DNA from: JANQQZ01 sp039179915
GTDB taxonomy: Bacteria; Planctomycetota; Phycisphaerae; Phycisphaerales; UBA1924
Assembly (NCBI GenBank): GCA_039179915.1
Contig: JBCDEF010000105.1
Span: 1-9,256 of the forward strand
Length of the DNA: 9,256 nt
Direction: 5' to 3'
Every line of letters starts with the position of its first letter. Position 1 is the first letter of the stretch. The position numbers and the translations under genes were made by a program. The notes under the pieces were generated by a model. It did not search any database. It worked only from the letters and a program-made list of their open reading frames with translations, and was not told where the DNA came from. Shown here piece by piece: positions 1 through 6,405 of this stretch.

Positions 1-48
1 CGGGGGTGCCGGCGGTGCTCCGGATCGTGTTTGCATACTGTGAGCTCC

Positions 49-1881
49 ATGCTCCCGACCGCGTCACCGCCCCACCGCCGCCTGTCAGTTGCTGCCGTAG
101 TCGCCGGCTGTGTGATGGGTTTGGCGGCTGCCACGGGCGCGGGCTGCAGCGGATCTCTTGCATCGATCGATCGCCGGATCGACCGGGTGCTGGATGATCG
201 CTCGGCCGATCTCGGTGCGTTCGTCCGGCCGCCGGAGCGGTCACTCGCGGCCCCGAAGACCTTCCCTGTCCCCAGGCAGGCAGAGAAGCAGCCCCCGACG
301 CTGAACCCGGCCCCGGACGAGCTGGCCTTCGTCCCGGCGGACCCGACGCGGGACGTAGCCGCTCGGCTGGACGCGTTTCTTCTCGAGGACGTGGCCGCGC
401 CGGACGATCCGAATTTGCTGCGGATCGACCTGGTCACAGCGCTACAGATCGGCCAGGACACCGCGCGGGAGTTCCTGACCGCGCAAGAGGACTACATCCT
501 GGCGGCGATCCGGCTGCTGATCGAGCAGCGCGGGTTTGAGACCCTGCCGTTCAACTCGACCACGGCCCGGATCGAGGGCGGCGGGACGGACGGGCGGTTC
601 GATACGGCGCTCTCGGTCGTCAACGAGCTCGGGCTGACGCGGCGGTTCCAGAACGGCAGCGAGGTCGCCGCGTCGTGGCTGGTCGAGGCGACCGAGGACC
701 TGCGCGAGGGCATCAGCGATCGGTACACGAACTCGAGCCGTCTGGCGGTCTCGGGCCGGTTCCCGCTGCTCCGCGGCGCGGGGCTTGCCGCGAGCGAGTC
801 GCTGATCCAGGCCAGCCGCGACGTGGTGTACGCGGCCCGGGCGTTCGAGCGGTTCCGGCGGACGTTTCTGGTCGATATCGCGACCGATTATTTCGGCCTG
901 GTCGAAGACCGCGCGGCGATCATGAACTCGATGCGGCAGATCGAGGCCCTGCGGGCGATCGAGGAAGAGACCGCGGCGAAGATCGAGGCCGGCCTGCTCC
1001 GCGATTTCCAGCGGGCGATCGCCTCGAGCGACCGGCTCGCGGCCGAGGCGGCGCTCGCCGGTGCGCGGGATGCCTACCGCCTGTCCGAGGACCGATTCAA
1101 AGTACGCCTCGGCCTGCCGCTGACCACGCCGATCGTGATCATGCCCACAACCATCGAGCTGCCCTACCCGGATATCGACCTCGCGGAGGCGACCCGGACC
1201 GCGATCGAGCTGCGCCTGGATCTCCAGACCGACCGCGACCTTGTGCTGGACGCACGACGCGGGGTTTCGGTGGCGCGGAACGATGTCCTCCCGGACCTGG
1301 ACATTGATGCACGGATCGACCTGCCGACGGACCCGGATGTTGATGTCGGCAACCTGTCGTATGACTTCGGCGAGCTGTCGTATTCCGCGGGGATCACGCT
1401 GAACCTACCGCTGGACCGGCGGATCGAGCGGCTGAACCTGCGGAGCGCGGTGATCGGCGTGGAGCAGGCGATCCGCGCGTACGAGCTGAGCCGGGACGAT
1501 GTGGCGGTCGAGGCCCGGGCGGCGGCGCGCGACGTGGAGCTGGCCCGCTTCCAGCTGACCCTGGCCGAGCAGCAGGTCGAGATCAACCGCCGCCGGCAGC
1601 GCGGTCAGGAGCTGGACCCGGAGAACGTGACCACGCAGGAACGGGTCGATACGCAGAACGAGCTGCTCGACTCGGAGAACGCGCGGGACGCGGCCGTGGC
1701 AGACCTGCGGATCGCGATCCTGGAGTATTTGCTCGCGACCGGCGTGCTGCGGGTCTCGACCGAGGGCGAGATGGAGCCGATCGGCGATCTGATCATCGGT
1801 CCGGAGATAGATCCAAGCCTGACGCCGGCCGGGGTGCCTGACGGTGTACCGGCCGGTTCGCCGCCCATCGATCCGCCGTGA
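49..1881 (+). CDS. TolC-family outer membrane efflux protein, probably a lipoprotein
   Basis: This is probably the outer-membrane channel of a tripartite efflux or type I secretion system. Seen from the ATG at 49 (610 residues): basic HRR at 9-11, then a hydrophobic stretch to about residue 32 with two candidate lipidation cysteines. Cys21 sits in a canonical VAGC but after a short hydrophobic core; Cys33 sits in a less canonical GAGC. A Pro/Ala/Asp-rich linker follows to about 115. From about 120 to 560 there are two OEP-like repeats of long amphipathic helices and short beta segments. The second contains the family-typical run of membrane strand (LSYSAGITLNLPLD), long helix with QLTLAEQQVEINRRR, and a final helix ending LEYLLATG. 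A Pro/Gly-rich tail closes the protein. In-frame TTG at 31 and GTG at 40 are alternative starts; no clear Shine-Dalgarno precedes any of them. No membrane-fusion protein or inner-membrane pump is in the window, so the substrate is unknown. The last 89 bases overlap the opposing acetyltransferase gene. Confidence 0.88.
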   Translation: MLPTASPPHRRLSVAAVVAGCVMGLAAATGAGCSGSLASIDRRIDRVLDDRSADLGAFVRPPERSLAAPKTFPVPRQAEKQPPTLNPAPDELAFVPADPTRDVAARLDAFLLEDVAAPDDPNLLRIDLVTALQIGQDTAREFLTAQEDYILAAIRLLIEQRGFETLPFNSTTARIEGGGTDGRFDTALSVVNELGLTRRFQNGSEVAASWLVEATEDLREGISDRYTNSSRLAVSGRFPLLRGAGLAASESLIQASRDVVYAARAFERFRRTFLVDIATDYFGLVEDRAAIMNSMRQIEALRAIEEETAAKIEAGLLRDFQRAIASSDRLAAEAALAGARDAYRLSEDRFKVRLGLPLTTPIVIMPTTIELPYPDIDLAEATRTAIELRLDLQTDRDLVLDARRGVSVARNDVLPDLDIDARIDLPTDPDVDVGNLSYDFGELSYSAGITLNLPLDRRIERLNLRSAVIGVEQAIRAYELSRDDVAVEARAAARDVELARFQLTLAEQQVEINRRRQRGQELDPENVTTQERVDTQNELLDSENARDAAVADLRIAILEYLLATGVLRVSTEGEMEPIGDLIIGPEIDPSLTPAGVPDGVPAGSPPIDPP

Positions 1882-2440
1882 GCAGCCAGCGGTCGTGCAT
1901 GTGCCAGCGGTCGCCGGTGCTGAGGTAGTTGCCGGCCTCGTCGGAGCGGCGGAAGCCGAGGCGTTGGATGAGGCAGCGGCAGCGGTCGTTGTCGGGCTGG
2001 ACCCAGCCGGCGACCGCGACGAGGCCCAGGCCCGCGGGCAGGGCGGCGAAGCTATGGTCGAGCAAAGCCGTCAGGCCCTCGACGGCGAGCCCGCGGCCGG
2101 TGTGCCCGGGCGCGAGCCAGAAGCTCATGTCGGCGTCGAACTCCAGGCCTCTTCGGATCGTGATGAGGTTGAAGGCGCCGACGAACTCTCCGGTTGCCCG
2201 GTCGAAGGCGGCTCGGCGGAACGCGGTGCCGCCGGCCAGGCCGATCGCGGTCAGCTCGAGCTGGCGGTCGAGGACGGCCGCATCTGAGTCCTCTTCTGCG
2301 CCCAGTGGCAGGAAGGGATCCAAGTGGCGGCGGATCTCGGGCATCCTGGGGAGCAGCGTCGACCTGTCGGCAGCGGTCAGCGGCCGGAGCCTGAGCCGGG
2401 GCGAGCGGAGCGGCGCCAGCCAGGGCTCGGCGTTGGCCAT
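1793..2440 (-). CDS. GNAT-family N-acetyltransferase (RimJ/RimL type)
   Basis: The product probably transfers an acetyl group from acetyl-CoA to a protein N-terminus or a small-molecule amine; the substrate cannot be told. With the ATG at 2440 it has 215 residues. The family signature appears in order: the opening strand SPRLRLRPLTAAD near residue 12, GEFVGAFNLI in the middle, motif A as FWLAPGHTGRGLAVEGL with the acetyl-CoA loop GHTGRG at about 112-117, and motif B as DNDRCRCLIQRLGF at about 150-163. RimJ/RimL relatives usually start about ten residues before the first strand, which favours 2440 and leaves 140 bases to the divergent membrane-protein gene. In-frame alternatives are ATG 2536, which has GGAG nine bases upstream, and GTG 2566. 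The added N-terminus is Pro/Ala/Val-rich with less G/C-biased third positions, so I doubt it, but 2536 cannot be excluded. The last 29 or so residues, after WLLTADRW, form a low-complexity tail encoded opposite the end of the tolC-like gene. Confidence 0.82.
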   Translation of the reverse strand: MANAEPWLAPLRSPRLRLRPLTAADRSTLLPRMPEIRRHLDPFLPLGAEEDSDAAVLDRQLELTAIGLAGGTAFRRAAFDRATGEFVGAFNLITIRRGLEFDADMSFWLAPGHTGRGLAVEGLTALLDHSFAALPAGLGLVAVAGWVQPDNDRCRCLIQRLGFRRSDEAGNYLSTGDRWHMHDRWLLTADRWAANRPVHRQAPRPASGLDLSPDR

Positions 2441-2580
2441 CGATTCGGCGCTGACCCGGACCGGAGAAGCCGGCACGGGCACGGCTCTGGATCGGACGGG
2501 CTGGCCTGTCGATGGTGCGGGGGTATGGGCGGCCATCGGGGCGTTCTCCGCGGGGTCGGCCGCCACGCTAGCCTCGCGGC

Positions 2581-3753
2581 ATGGGGACCCTGGGCTGGCT
2601 AATCGGCGTCTTGGCGGTGGCCGCGTGCATGGCGGGCGTTGTCCGCCTGATCATGAGTCGGTTTGCGGCGACAGTGAGCGCCAGCGGAGCGTGGCAGATC
2701 GGTGGGATCTGCGCAGGGCTTGCGCTCGGGCCGATGGGCGCCGGCTCGGTCTGGCCCGAGGGCTACGAGCGGTGGATGGTCGGCGGTGTGGCCGCGGACC
2801 GGGCGGCGGACGGGGTCGAATCTCGGATCGAGCCAGAAGCTGATGCGCTGCGGGCCAGCGGGGTCTCGGCGGTGGCGCTCGACGAGCACACCGCCACCCT
2901 CCGAGCCGAGGCGGACAGGCTTCGACGGGAGGCGGCGGCCGAGCGGGCGCAGCGATCGGCGACGCGCGAGGCGGCAGCGGTCTCCGCGGGGCTGCTCGCG
3001 CTGCTGCTCGCGGCCCGGCGGGCCCCGGTTGCCGGGTCATCGGTGCTGGCCGGGCTGGTCTCGGGGCTGCTGGGCGGGCTGGTGGTTGCGGTGGGCATCC
3101 GGCTGGTGCTGGGAAGCGAGATCGGAGTTGCTGCGGCCGGCGGCGGGGTCTGGGCGGCGGGGGCGGTGCGGCCGCGGGGCCGGTTCGCGATCTCGTTTGG
3201 TGCGGGGGCATTGGCAGCGGCGTGCGGGCTGCTGATTGCTGGCGGCGCGTGGGCGGGCGCGATGGTCGCGGCTGTTGTCGGCCTGGCCTGGCTGATCGAT
3301 TGGGCGGGCGGGCGGAATGGCGAGCACGCCGGGCTGTCGACTGCCTTGAATGCCCGGGCGGCTGCTGTGCTCGCAGGGCTTGTGCCGGCGTTGCTGCTGC
3401 CCTCGGCCAGCGCGAGCCCGGGGTGGAACGGGGCGCTGCTGATCGTGCTGGCGGTCGTAATCGCCGGCGACGGGCTGCTGATCGCGGCAACGCTCGGGCT
3501 GAAGCTGTGCGCTCGGCGGGCCTGGGCGGATCGGCCCCTCCGGGCGTGGGTGATCGCGACGGGGCGGGGTGTGGGCCCGACGATGATGACGGTGCTGGCG
3601 GCCGGATGTTTGACCGGGCGGATCGATCCGGCGGAACAGGAAGGCGCGGCGATCGTGCTCGCGGCCGCGGGAACTGTGCTGGTCTCGGAGCTCTCGCGGT
3701 CGATGACGCTGGCCGCGGTGCTGCCGGCGTATGCGATCCAAACCGGCCGCTGA
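2581..3753 (+). CDS. polytopic membrane protein of unknown function, weakly antiporter-like
   Basis: I do not recognise a family with confidence. Seen: 390 residues with about nine to ten hydrophobic segments, near 3-25, 36-58, 131-146, 149-178, 181-196, 202-240 (two), 258-277, 283-309, 325-345 and 354-378. Between the second and third lies a hydrophilic stretch at about 70-130, rich in Ala, Arg and Glu and probably a coiled coil (LRAEADRLRREAAAERAQR). The second segment, IGGICAGLALGPMGAGSVWP, resembles the early helix of CPA2-type cation/proton antiporters (the G-x-x-x-AG-x-x-LGP-x-x-x-G pattern). The end, with GRG near 328-330 followed by two helices, loosely recalls the end of that family. 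Asp297 lies within a hydrophobic segment and could be a functional charge. The protein is about the length of a CPA2 core, but the coiled-coil insert replaces a helix expected there. A degenerate or specialised antiporter is one reading; an unrelated membrane protein is equally possible. It has no Shine-Dalgarno and ends 19 bases from the convergent glmS stop. Confidence 0.72.
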   Translation: MGTLGWLIGVLAVAACMAGVVRLIMSRFAATVSASGAWQIGGICAGLALGPMGAGSVWPEGYERWMVGGVAADRAADGVESRIEPEADALRASGVSAVALDEHTATLRAEADRLRREAAAERAQRSATREAAAVSAGLLALLLAARRAPVAGSSVLAGLVSGLLGGLVVAVGIRLVLGSEIGVAAAGGGVWAAGAVRPRGRFAISFGAGALAAACGLLIAGGAWAGAMVAAVVGLAWLIDWAGGRNGEHAGLSTALNARAAAVLAGLVPALLLPSASASPGWNGALLIVLAVVIAGDGLLIAATLGLKLCARRAWADRPLRAWVIATGRGVGPTMMTVLAAGCLTGRIDPAEQEGAAIVLAAAGTVLVSELSRSMTLAAVLPAYAIQTGR

Positions 3754-3772
3754 CCTTGCGTGGCGGTCCGTC

Positions 3773-5602
3773 TTATTCGACCGTGACGCTCTTGGCCAGG
3801 TTACGAGGCTTGTCGACATCGTGCCCCCGCGCGAGCGCGGCGTAGTAGGCCATGAGCTGCAGCGGCACGACCGCCAGCAGCGGGCTCAGCGGCTCGGCGA
3901 TATCGGGGATGTACAGGACATCCTCGGCGATGGTGGCGATCTCGGTATCGCCCTCGGTGGCGACAGCGATGACGTGCCCGCCGCGACTGCGGACCTCTTC
4001 GATGTTGGCCAGGACCTTGCTGTACTGCGCGCCCTTGTTGGCGACAAAGACGACGGGCATGCCTTCGGTGATGAGGGCGATCGGGCCGTGCTTCATCTCG
4101 GCGGCGGGCATGCCTTCGGCGTGGATGTAGCTGATCTCTTTGAGCTTGAGCGCCCCCTCGAGCGCCGTGGGATAGTTGTAGCCGCGGCCCAGGAAGAGCC
4201 AGTTCTCGCGGTCAACGTATCGCTCGGTGACGGTCTTGATCTGCTCGGCCTGCTGGAGGATCGCGCCGATCTTGTCGGGTACGCCCTCGAGCTGGTCGAT
4301 CATCGCGGCGCATCGTTCGACGGACATCTGCCGCCGACGGCCCAGGAAGATCGCCATCATGGTCAAGACGGTCAGCTGGCCGGTGAAGGCTTTGGTGGAC
4401 GCGACGCCGATCTCGGGCCCGACGCGGAGGTAGACGCCCGCGTCGGTCTCGCGGCTGATCGAGCTGCCGACCACATTGACCACGCCTAGCGAGAGCGCTC
4501 CCTTGAGCTTGGCTTCTTCGAGCGCGGCCAGCGTGTCGGCGGTCTCGCCCGACTGGCTGACGGCGCAGACGATCGTGCCCTCTTCGACGATCGGGTTGCG
4601 GTAGCGGAACTCGCTGGCGTATTCGATCTCGGTCGGGAGCGAGGCGAGGTCTTCGAACAGGTACTCGCCGATCATCGCGGCGTGCAGGGCGGTGCCCTGA
4701 CCGGTCAGGACGAGCCGGCGTGCTCGCACGAGCTCGCTGGCGTGGCTGAGCAGGCCGCCGAGGACGATGCGGCCCTCGTTCTTGTCGACTCGGCCGCGGA
4801 GGGTCATGCTCAGCGACTCGGGCTGCTCGAAGATTTCTTTGTGCATGTAGTGCGGGTGGCCGCCGAGCTCGATCTGGTCGAGGTCCATCTCGAGCTGCAT
4901 CATTTTCGGCGTAACCGCCTTGTTGTCGATGGTCGAGGTCTCGATGCCGTCGCGCGTGAGCTTGCAGACGTGGTAGTCTTCGAGGGCGAAGGCCTGCGAC
5001 GTGTGGCCGACGATCGCCGAGGCATCGGACGCGACGACATACTCGCCCGAGCCGACGCCGATCAGCAGCGGCCCGCCCTTCCGCGCGGCGACCAGCGTGT
5101 CGGGCTCTCTCTCGCAGACGACGGCGATGGCGTAGGCGCCGGTGACCTCGCGCAGCGCCGCCTGGACAGCCGCCTGGAGGTCGCCCTCGTACAGCTCGCC
5201 GATGAGGACGGCCAGAACTTCCGTATCGGTGTCGCTGGTAAACGAATGGCCGCGCTCTTCGAGCCAGGTGCGGAGCGCGGCGTAGTTCTCGATGATGCCG
5301 TTGTGGATCAGGCAGATGCCGGAGGTGTCGTCGGTGTGCGGGTGGCAGTTGGCCTCGGAGACGGCGCCGTGGGTAGCCCAGCGGGTGTGGGCGAGGCCGA
5401 GCGTGCCGTCGAAGCCCTGCGCGGCCTTGACCTTGGCTTCGACGTTGGCGACGCGGCCGACAGCCCGCTCGATCACCAGGCCCTGAGACCCGATCATGGC
5501 GACGCCGGCCGAGTCGTAGCCGCGGTACTCGAGGCGTTTGAGGCCCTCGATCAGGAGGGTGGCGGCGGGTTTGGTTCCGATGTAAGCGATGATTCCGCAC
5601 AT
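3773..5602 (-). CDS. glmS: glutamine--fructose-6-phosphate aminotransferase (isomerizing)
   Basis: This cytoplasmic enzyme converts fructose-6-phosphate and glutamine to glucosamine-6-phosphate and glutamate, the first step to UDP-GlcNAc. The product has 609 residues, as in E. coli. The start at 5602 is fixed by Met followed by the catalytic nucleophile Cys2 (MCGIIAYIG) and by a GGAGGA eight bases upstream. The N-terminal glutaminase domain (about 1-230) shows HTRWATHG at 72-79, HNGIIENY at 100-107 and SDTDTE at 123-128. Two SIS domains follow, with SQSGETADT at 349-357, EIGVASTKAFT at 397-407, and the isomerase residues Lys486, Glu489 and His505. The C-terminal tail DVDKPRNLAKSVTVE carries the Lys (604) that forms the Schiff base with the sugar. 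One oddity: the sugar-phosphate loop that reads ACGTS in E. coli reads GQGTA here (301-305). I see no glmS ribozyme in the 191-base leader region. The gene is divergent from carB and convergent with the membrane-protein gene. Confidence 0.98.
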   Translation of the reverse strand: MCGIIAYIGTKPAATLLIEGLKRLEYRGYDSAGVAMIGSQGLVIERAVGRVANVEAKVKAAQGFDGTLGLAHTRWATHGAVSEANCHPHTDDTSGICLIHNGIIENYAALRTWLEERGHSFTSDTDTEVLAVLIGELYEGDLQAAVQAALREVTGAYAIAVVCEREPDTLVAARKGGPLLIGVGSGEYVVASDASAIVGHTSQAFALEDYHVCKLTRDGIETSTIDNKAVTPKMMQLEMDLDQIELGGHPHYMHKEIFEQPESLSMTLRGRVDKNEGRIVLGGLLSHASELVRARRLVLTGQGTALHAAMIGEYLFEDLASLPTEIEYASEFRYRNPIVEEGTIVCAVSQSGETADTLAALEEAKLKGALSLGVVNVVGSSISRETDAGVYLRVGPEIGVASTKAFTGQLTVLTMMAIFLGRRRQMSVERCAAMIDQLEGVPDKIGAILQQAEQIKTVTERYVDRENWLFLGRGYNYPTALEGALKLKEISYIHAEGMPAAEMKHGPIALITEGMPVVFVANKGAQYSKVLANIEEVRSRGGHVIAVATEGDTEIATIAEDVLYIPDIAEPLSPLLAVVPLQLMAYYAALARGHDVDKPRNLAKSVTVE

Positions 5603-5610
5603 GCCGCGAT

Positions 5611-5616
5611 TCCTCC
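5611..5616 (-). promoter_or_regulatory. ribosome binding site of glmS
   Basis: On the minus strand this reads GGAGGA, a near-perfect Shine-Dalgarno, with eight bases between it and the ATG at 5602. It decides the glmS start against the longer open frame reaching up to 5791. It is the only strong site before a complete gene in the window; the others have weak or no complementarity. Confidence 0.85.
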
Positions 5617-5683
5617 GTGACGGGCTGTCGGCTCGAGATGCGCCGACGGCCAGTCTATGAACGGTCGGGCGAGGCCATGGGTT

Positions 5684-5697
5684 CGAACACGTGTTCG
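5684..5697. promoter_or_regulatory. perfect 14-base palindrome matching a LexA (SOS) box
   Basis: The sequence CGAACACGTGTTCG is identical to its own reverse complement. It fits the Gram-positive/actinobacterial LexA consensus, CGAAC-N4-GTTCG, at all ten fixed bases. It lies 81 bases before the glmS start and 96 bases before the carB start, in the divergent intergenic region. A second inverted pair, GTTCGGG at 5693-5699 and CCCGAAC at 5718-5724, uses its right arm, so CGAAC/GTTCG half-sites recur. The match is seen directly. LexA binding is inference, because other dimeric regulators also use such palindromes and no lexA gene is visible. Confidence 0.5.
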
Positions 5698-5793
5698 GGC
5701 TCTCGAAGATGATCGGACCCGAACAGCGGCCTCGGCCTACGCTTGTCGAGTTTGCGCGTGCCCGCATCGTCGGGCCCGCCGCGGGGGCCACCG

Positions 5794-6369
5794 ATGCCGA
5801 AACGCGACGATCTGACGACCATCCTCATCATCGGCTCGGGCCCGATCGTCATCGGCCAGGGCTGCGAGTTCGACTACTCCGGCGCGCAGGCCTGCAAGAG
5901 CCTGCGTGACGAGGGCTACCGCGTCGTCCTGATCAACAGCAACCCCGCAACGATCATGACCGACCCGGCGTTCAGCGACCGGACCTACATCGAGCCGATC
6001 ACGCCCGAGGCGGTCCGCAAGATCATCGAGCTGGAACGCGACCGGGGCACGCCGGTCGACGCGATCCTGCCGACGCTGGGCGGGCAGACTGGTCTCAACT
6101 GCGCGTGCGAGCTTTTCGACTCGGGCGTGCTCGACGAGCTGGGCGTTGAGCTCATCGGCGCGAACCGCGAAGTGATCCATCGGGCCGAGGACCGGGCAGA
6201 GTTTCAGAACGTCTGTGACACCGCTGGCCTGCCGACGCCGCCGTCGCGGACGGTCAGCACGATGGAGGCGGCGCTCCAGGCCCTCGACGAGTTCGGCCTG
6301 CCCGCGATCATCCGCCCGGCGTTTACGCTCGGCGGGTTCGGCGGCGGGGTGGCCTACAACGCCGACTAG
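5794..6369 (+). CDS. carB: carbamoyl-phosphate synthase large subunit, N-terminal part up to an in-frame TAG
   Basis: This encodes the first 191 residues of CarB, which with CarA makes carbamoyl phosphate from bicarbonate, glutamine-derived ammonia and two ATP for pyrimidine and arginine synthesis. The start at 5794 gives MPKRDDL, matching the usual CarB N-terminus (MPKRTDI in E. coli). The in-frame TTG at 5743 would add an atypical Pro/Ser-rich extension. Seen: the pre-ATP-grasp fold with GSGPIVIGQGCEFDYSGAQACK and NSNPATIMTD, then the start of the first ATP-grasp domain with EDRAEF and IIRPAFTLGG. Arg174 corresponds to E. coli Arg169, which contacts the first ATP. The glycine loop reads GGFGGG, where Phe182 replaces the usual Ser or Thr. 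The frame then meets TAG at 6367-6369 and continues in the same frame with normal CarB sequence. Alone, this fragment lacks the metal and most nucleotide ligands of the domain and should not be catalytic. Confidence 0.93.
   Translation: MPKRDDLTTILIIGSGPIVIGQGCEFDYSGAQACKSLRDEGYRVVLINSNPATIMTDPAFSDRTYIEPITPEAVRKIIELERDRGTPVDAILPTLGGQTGLNCACELFDSGVLDELGVELIGANREVIHRAEDRAEFQNVCDTAGLPTPPSRTVSTMEAALQALDEFGLPAIIRPAFTLGGFGGGVAYNAD
6367..6369 (+). other. in-frame amber codon inside carB
   Basis: The encoded sequence reads AYNAD, then TAG, then FRDLVQRGLDAS; E. coli CarB has AYNREEFEEICARGLDLS at this place. The TAG thus sits at codon 192 opposite a Glu, one G-to-T change from GAG. No base is gained or lost, and family similarity is uninterrupted on both sides. 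There is no Shine-Dalgarno before the next ATG at 6406. The other complete genes here stop with TGA (three) or TAA (glmS, and carB at its true end), never TAG. Readings are a base-call or assembly error, a recent nonsense mutation, or a codon that is read through. Only the first is common for raw or metagenomic sequence. Confidence 0.97.
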
Positions 6370-6405
6370 TTCAGAGACCTCGTCCAGCGCGGGCTCGACG
6401 CCTCG

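Noticed and set aside
1929..2843. A 304-residue plus-strand open frame across the GNAT gene and into the membrane-protein gene.
   Set aside because: The minus-strand frame has clear GNAT motifs, and the second half is better explained by the hydrophobic frame from 2581. The product is Arg/Ser/Ala-rich with no domain.
2651..3490. A 279-residue minus-strand open frame opposite the membrane-protein gene.
   Set aside because: It is extremely Pro/Arg/Ala-rich, as expected from the complement of a G+C-rich gene coding Gly, Ala and Leu; no domain or start signal.
3754..3772. A rho-independent terminator between the convergent membrane-protein and glmS genes.
   Set aside because: Only 19 bases separate the stops, and I find no stable GC-rich stem followed by a T run on either strand.
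4682..5620. A 312-residue plus-strand open frame opposite glmS.
   Set aside because: It is also in exact antisense register with glmS codons, and its Asp/Gly/Val/Ala-rich product resembles no family. The minus-strand GlmS is unmistakable.
5603..5791. An N-terminal extension of GlmS up to 5791.
   Set aside because: GlmS needs Cys directly after the initiator Met as its nucleophile. The start at 5602 provides this and has a strong Shine-Dalgarno; the extension does not align with the family.
5603..5793. Sigma-70 promoters for glmS and carB, and a glmS ribozyme.
   Set aside because: Best candidate hexamers (such as TAGACT on the minus strand at 5652-5657) lack a properly spaced -35 partner. 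No ribozyme core is recognisable, and the region is short.
6367..6405. A natural two-gene split of carB at the TAG, with a new start at ATG 6406.
   Set aside because: Known carB splits fall between the two synthetase halves. This break is inside an ATP-grasp domain, and the ATG at 6406 lacks a ribosome binding site and lies within conserved family sequence.
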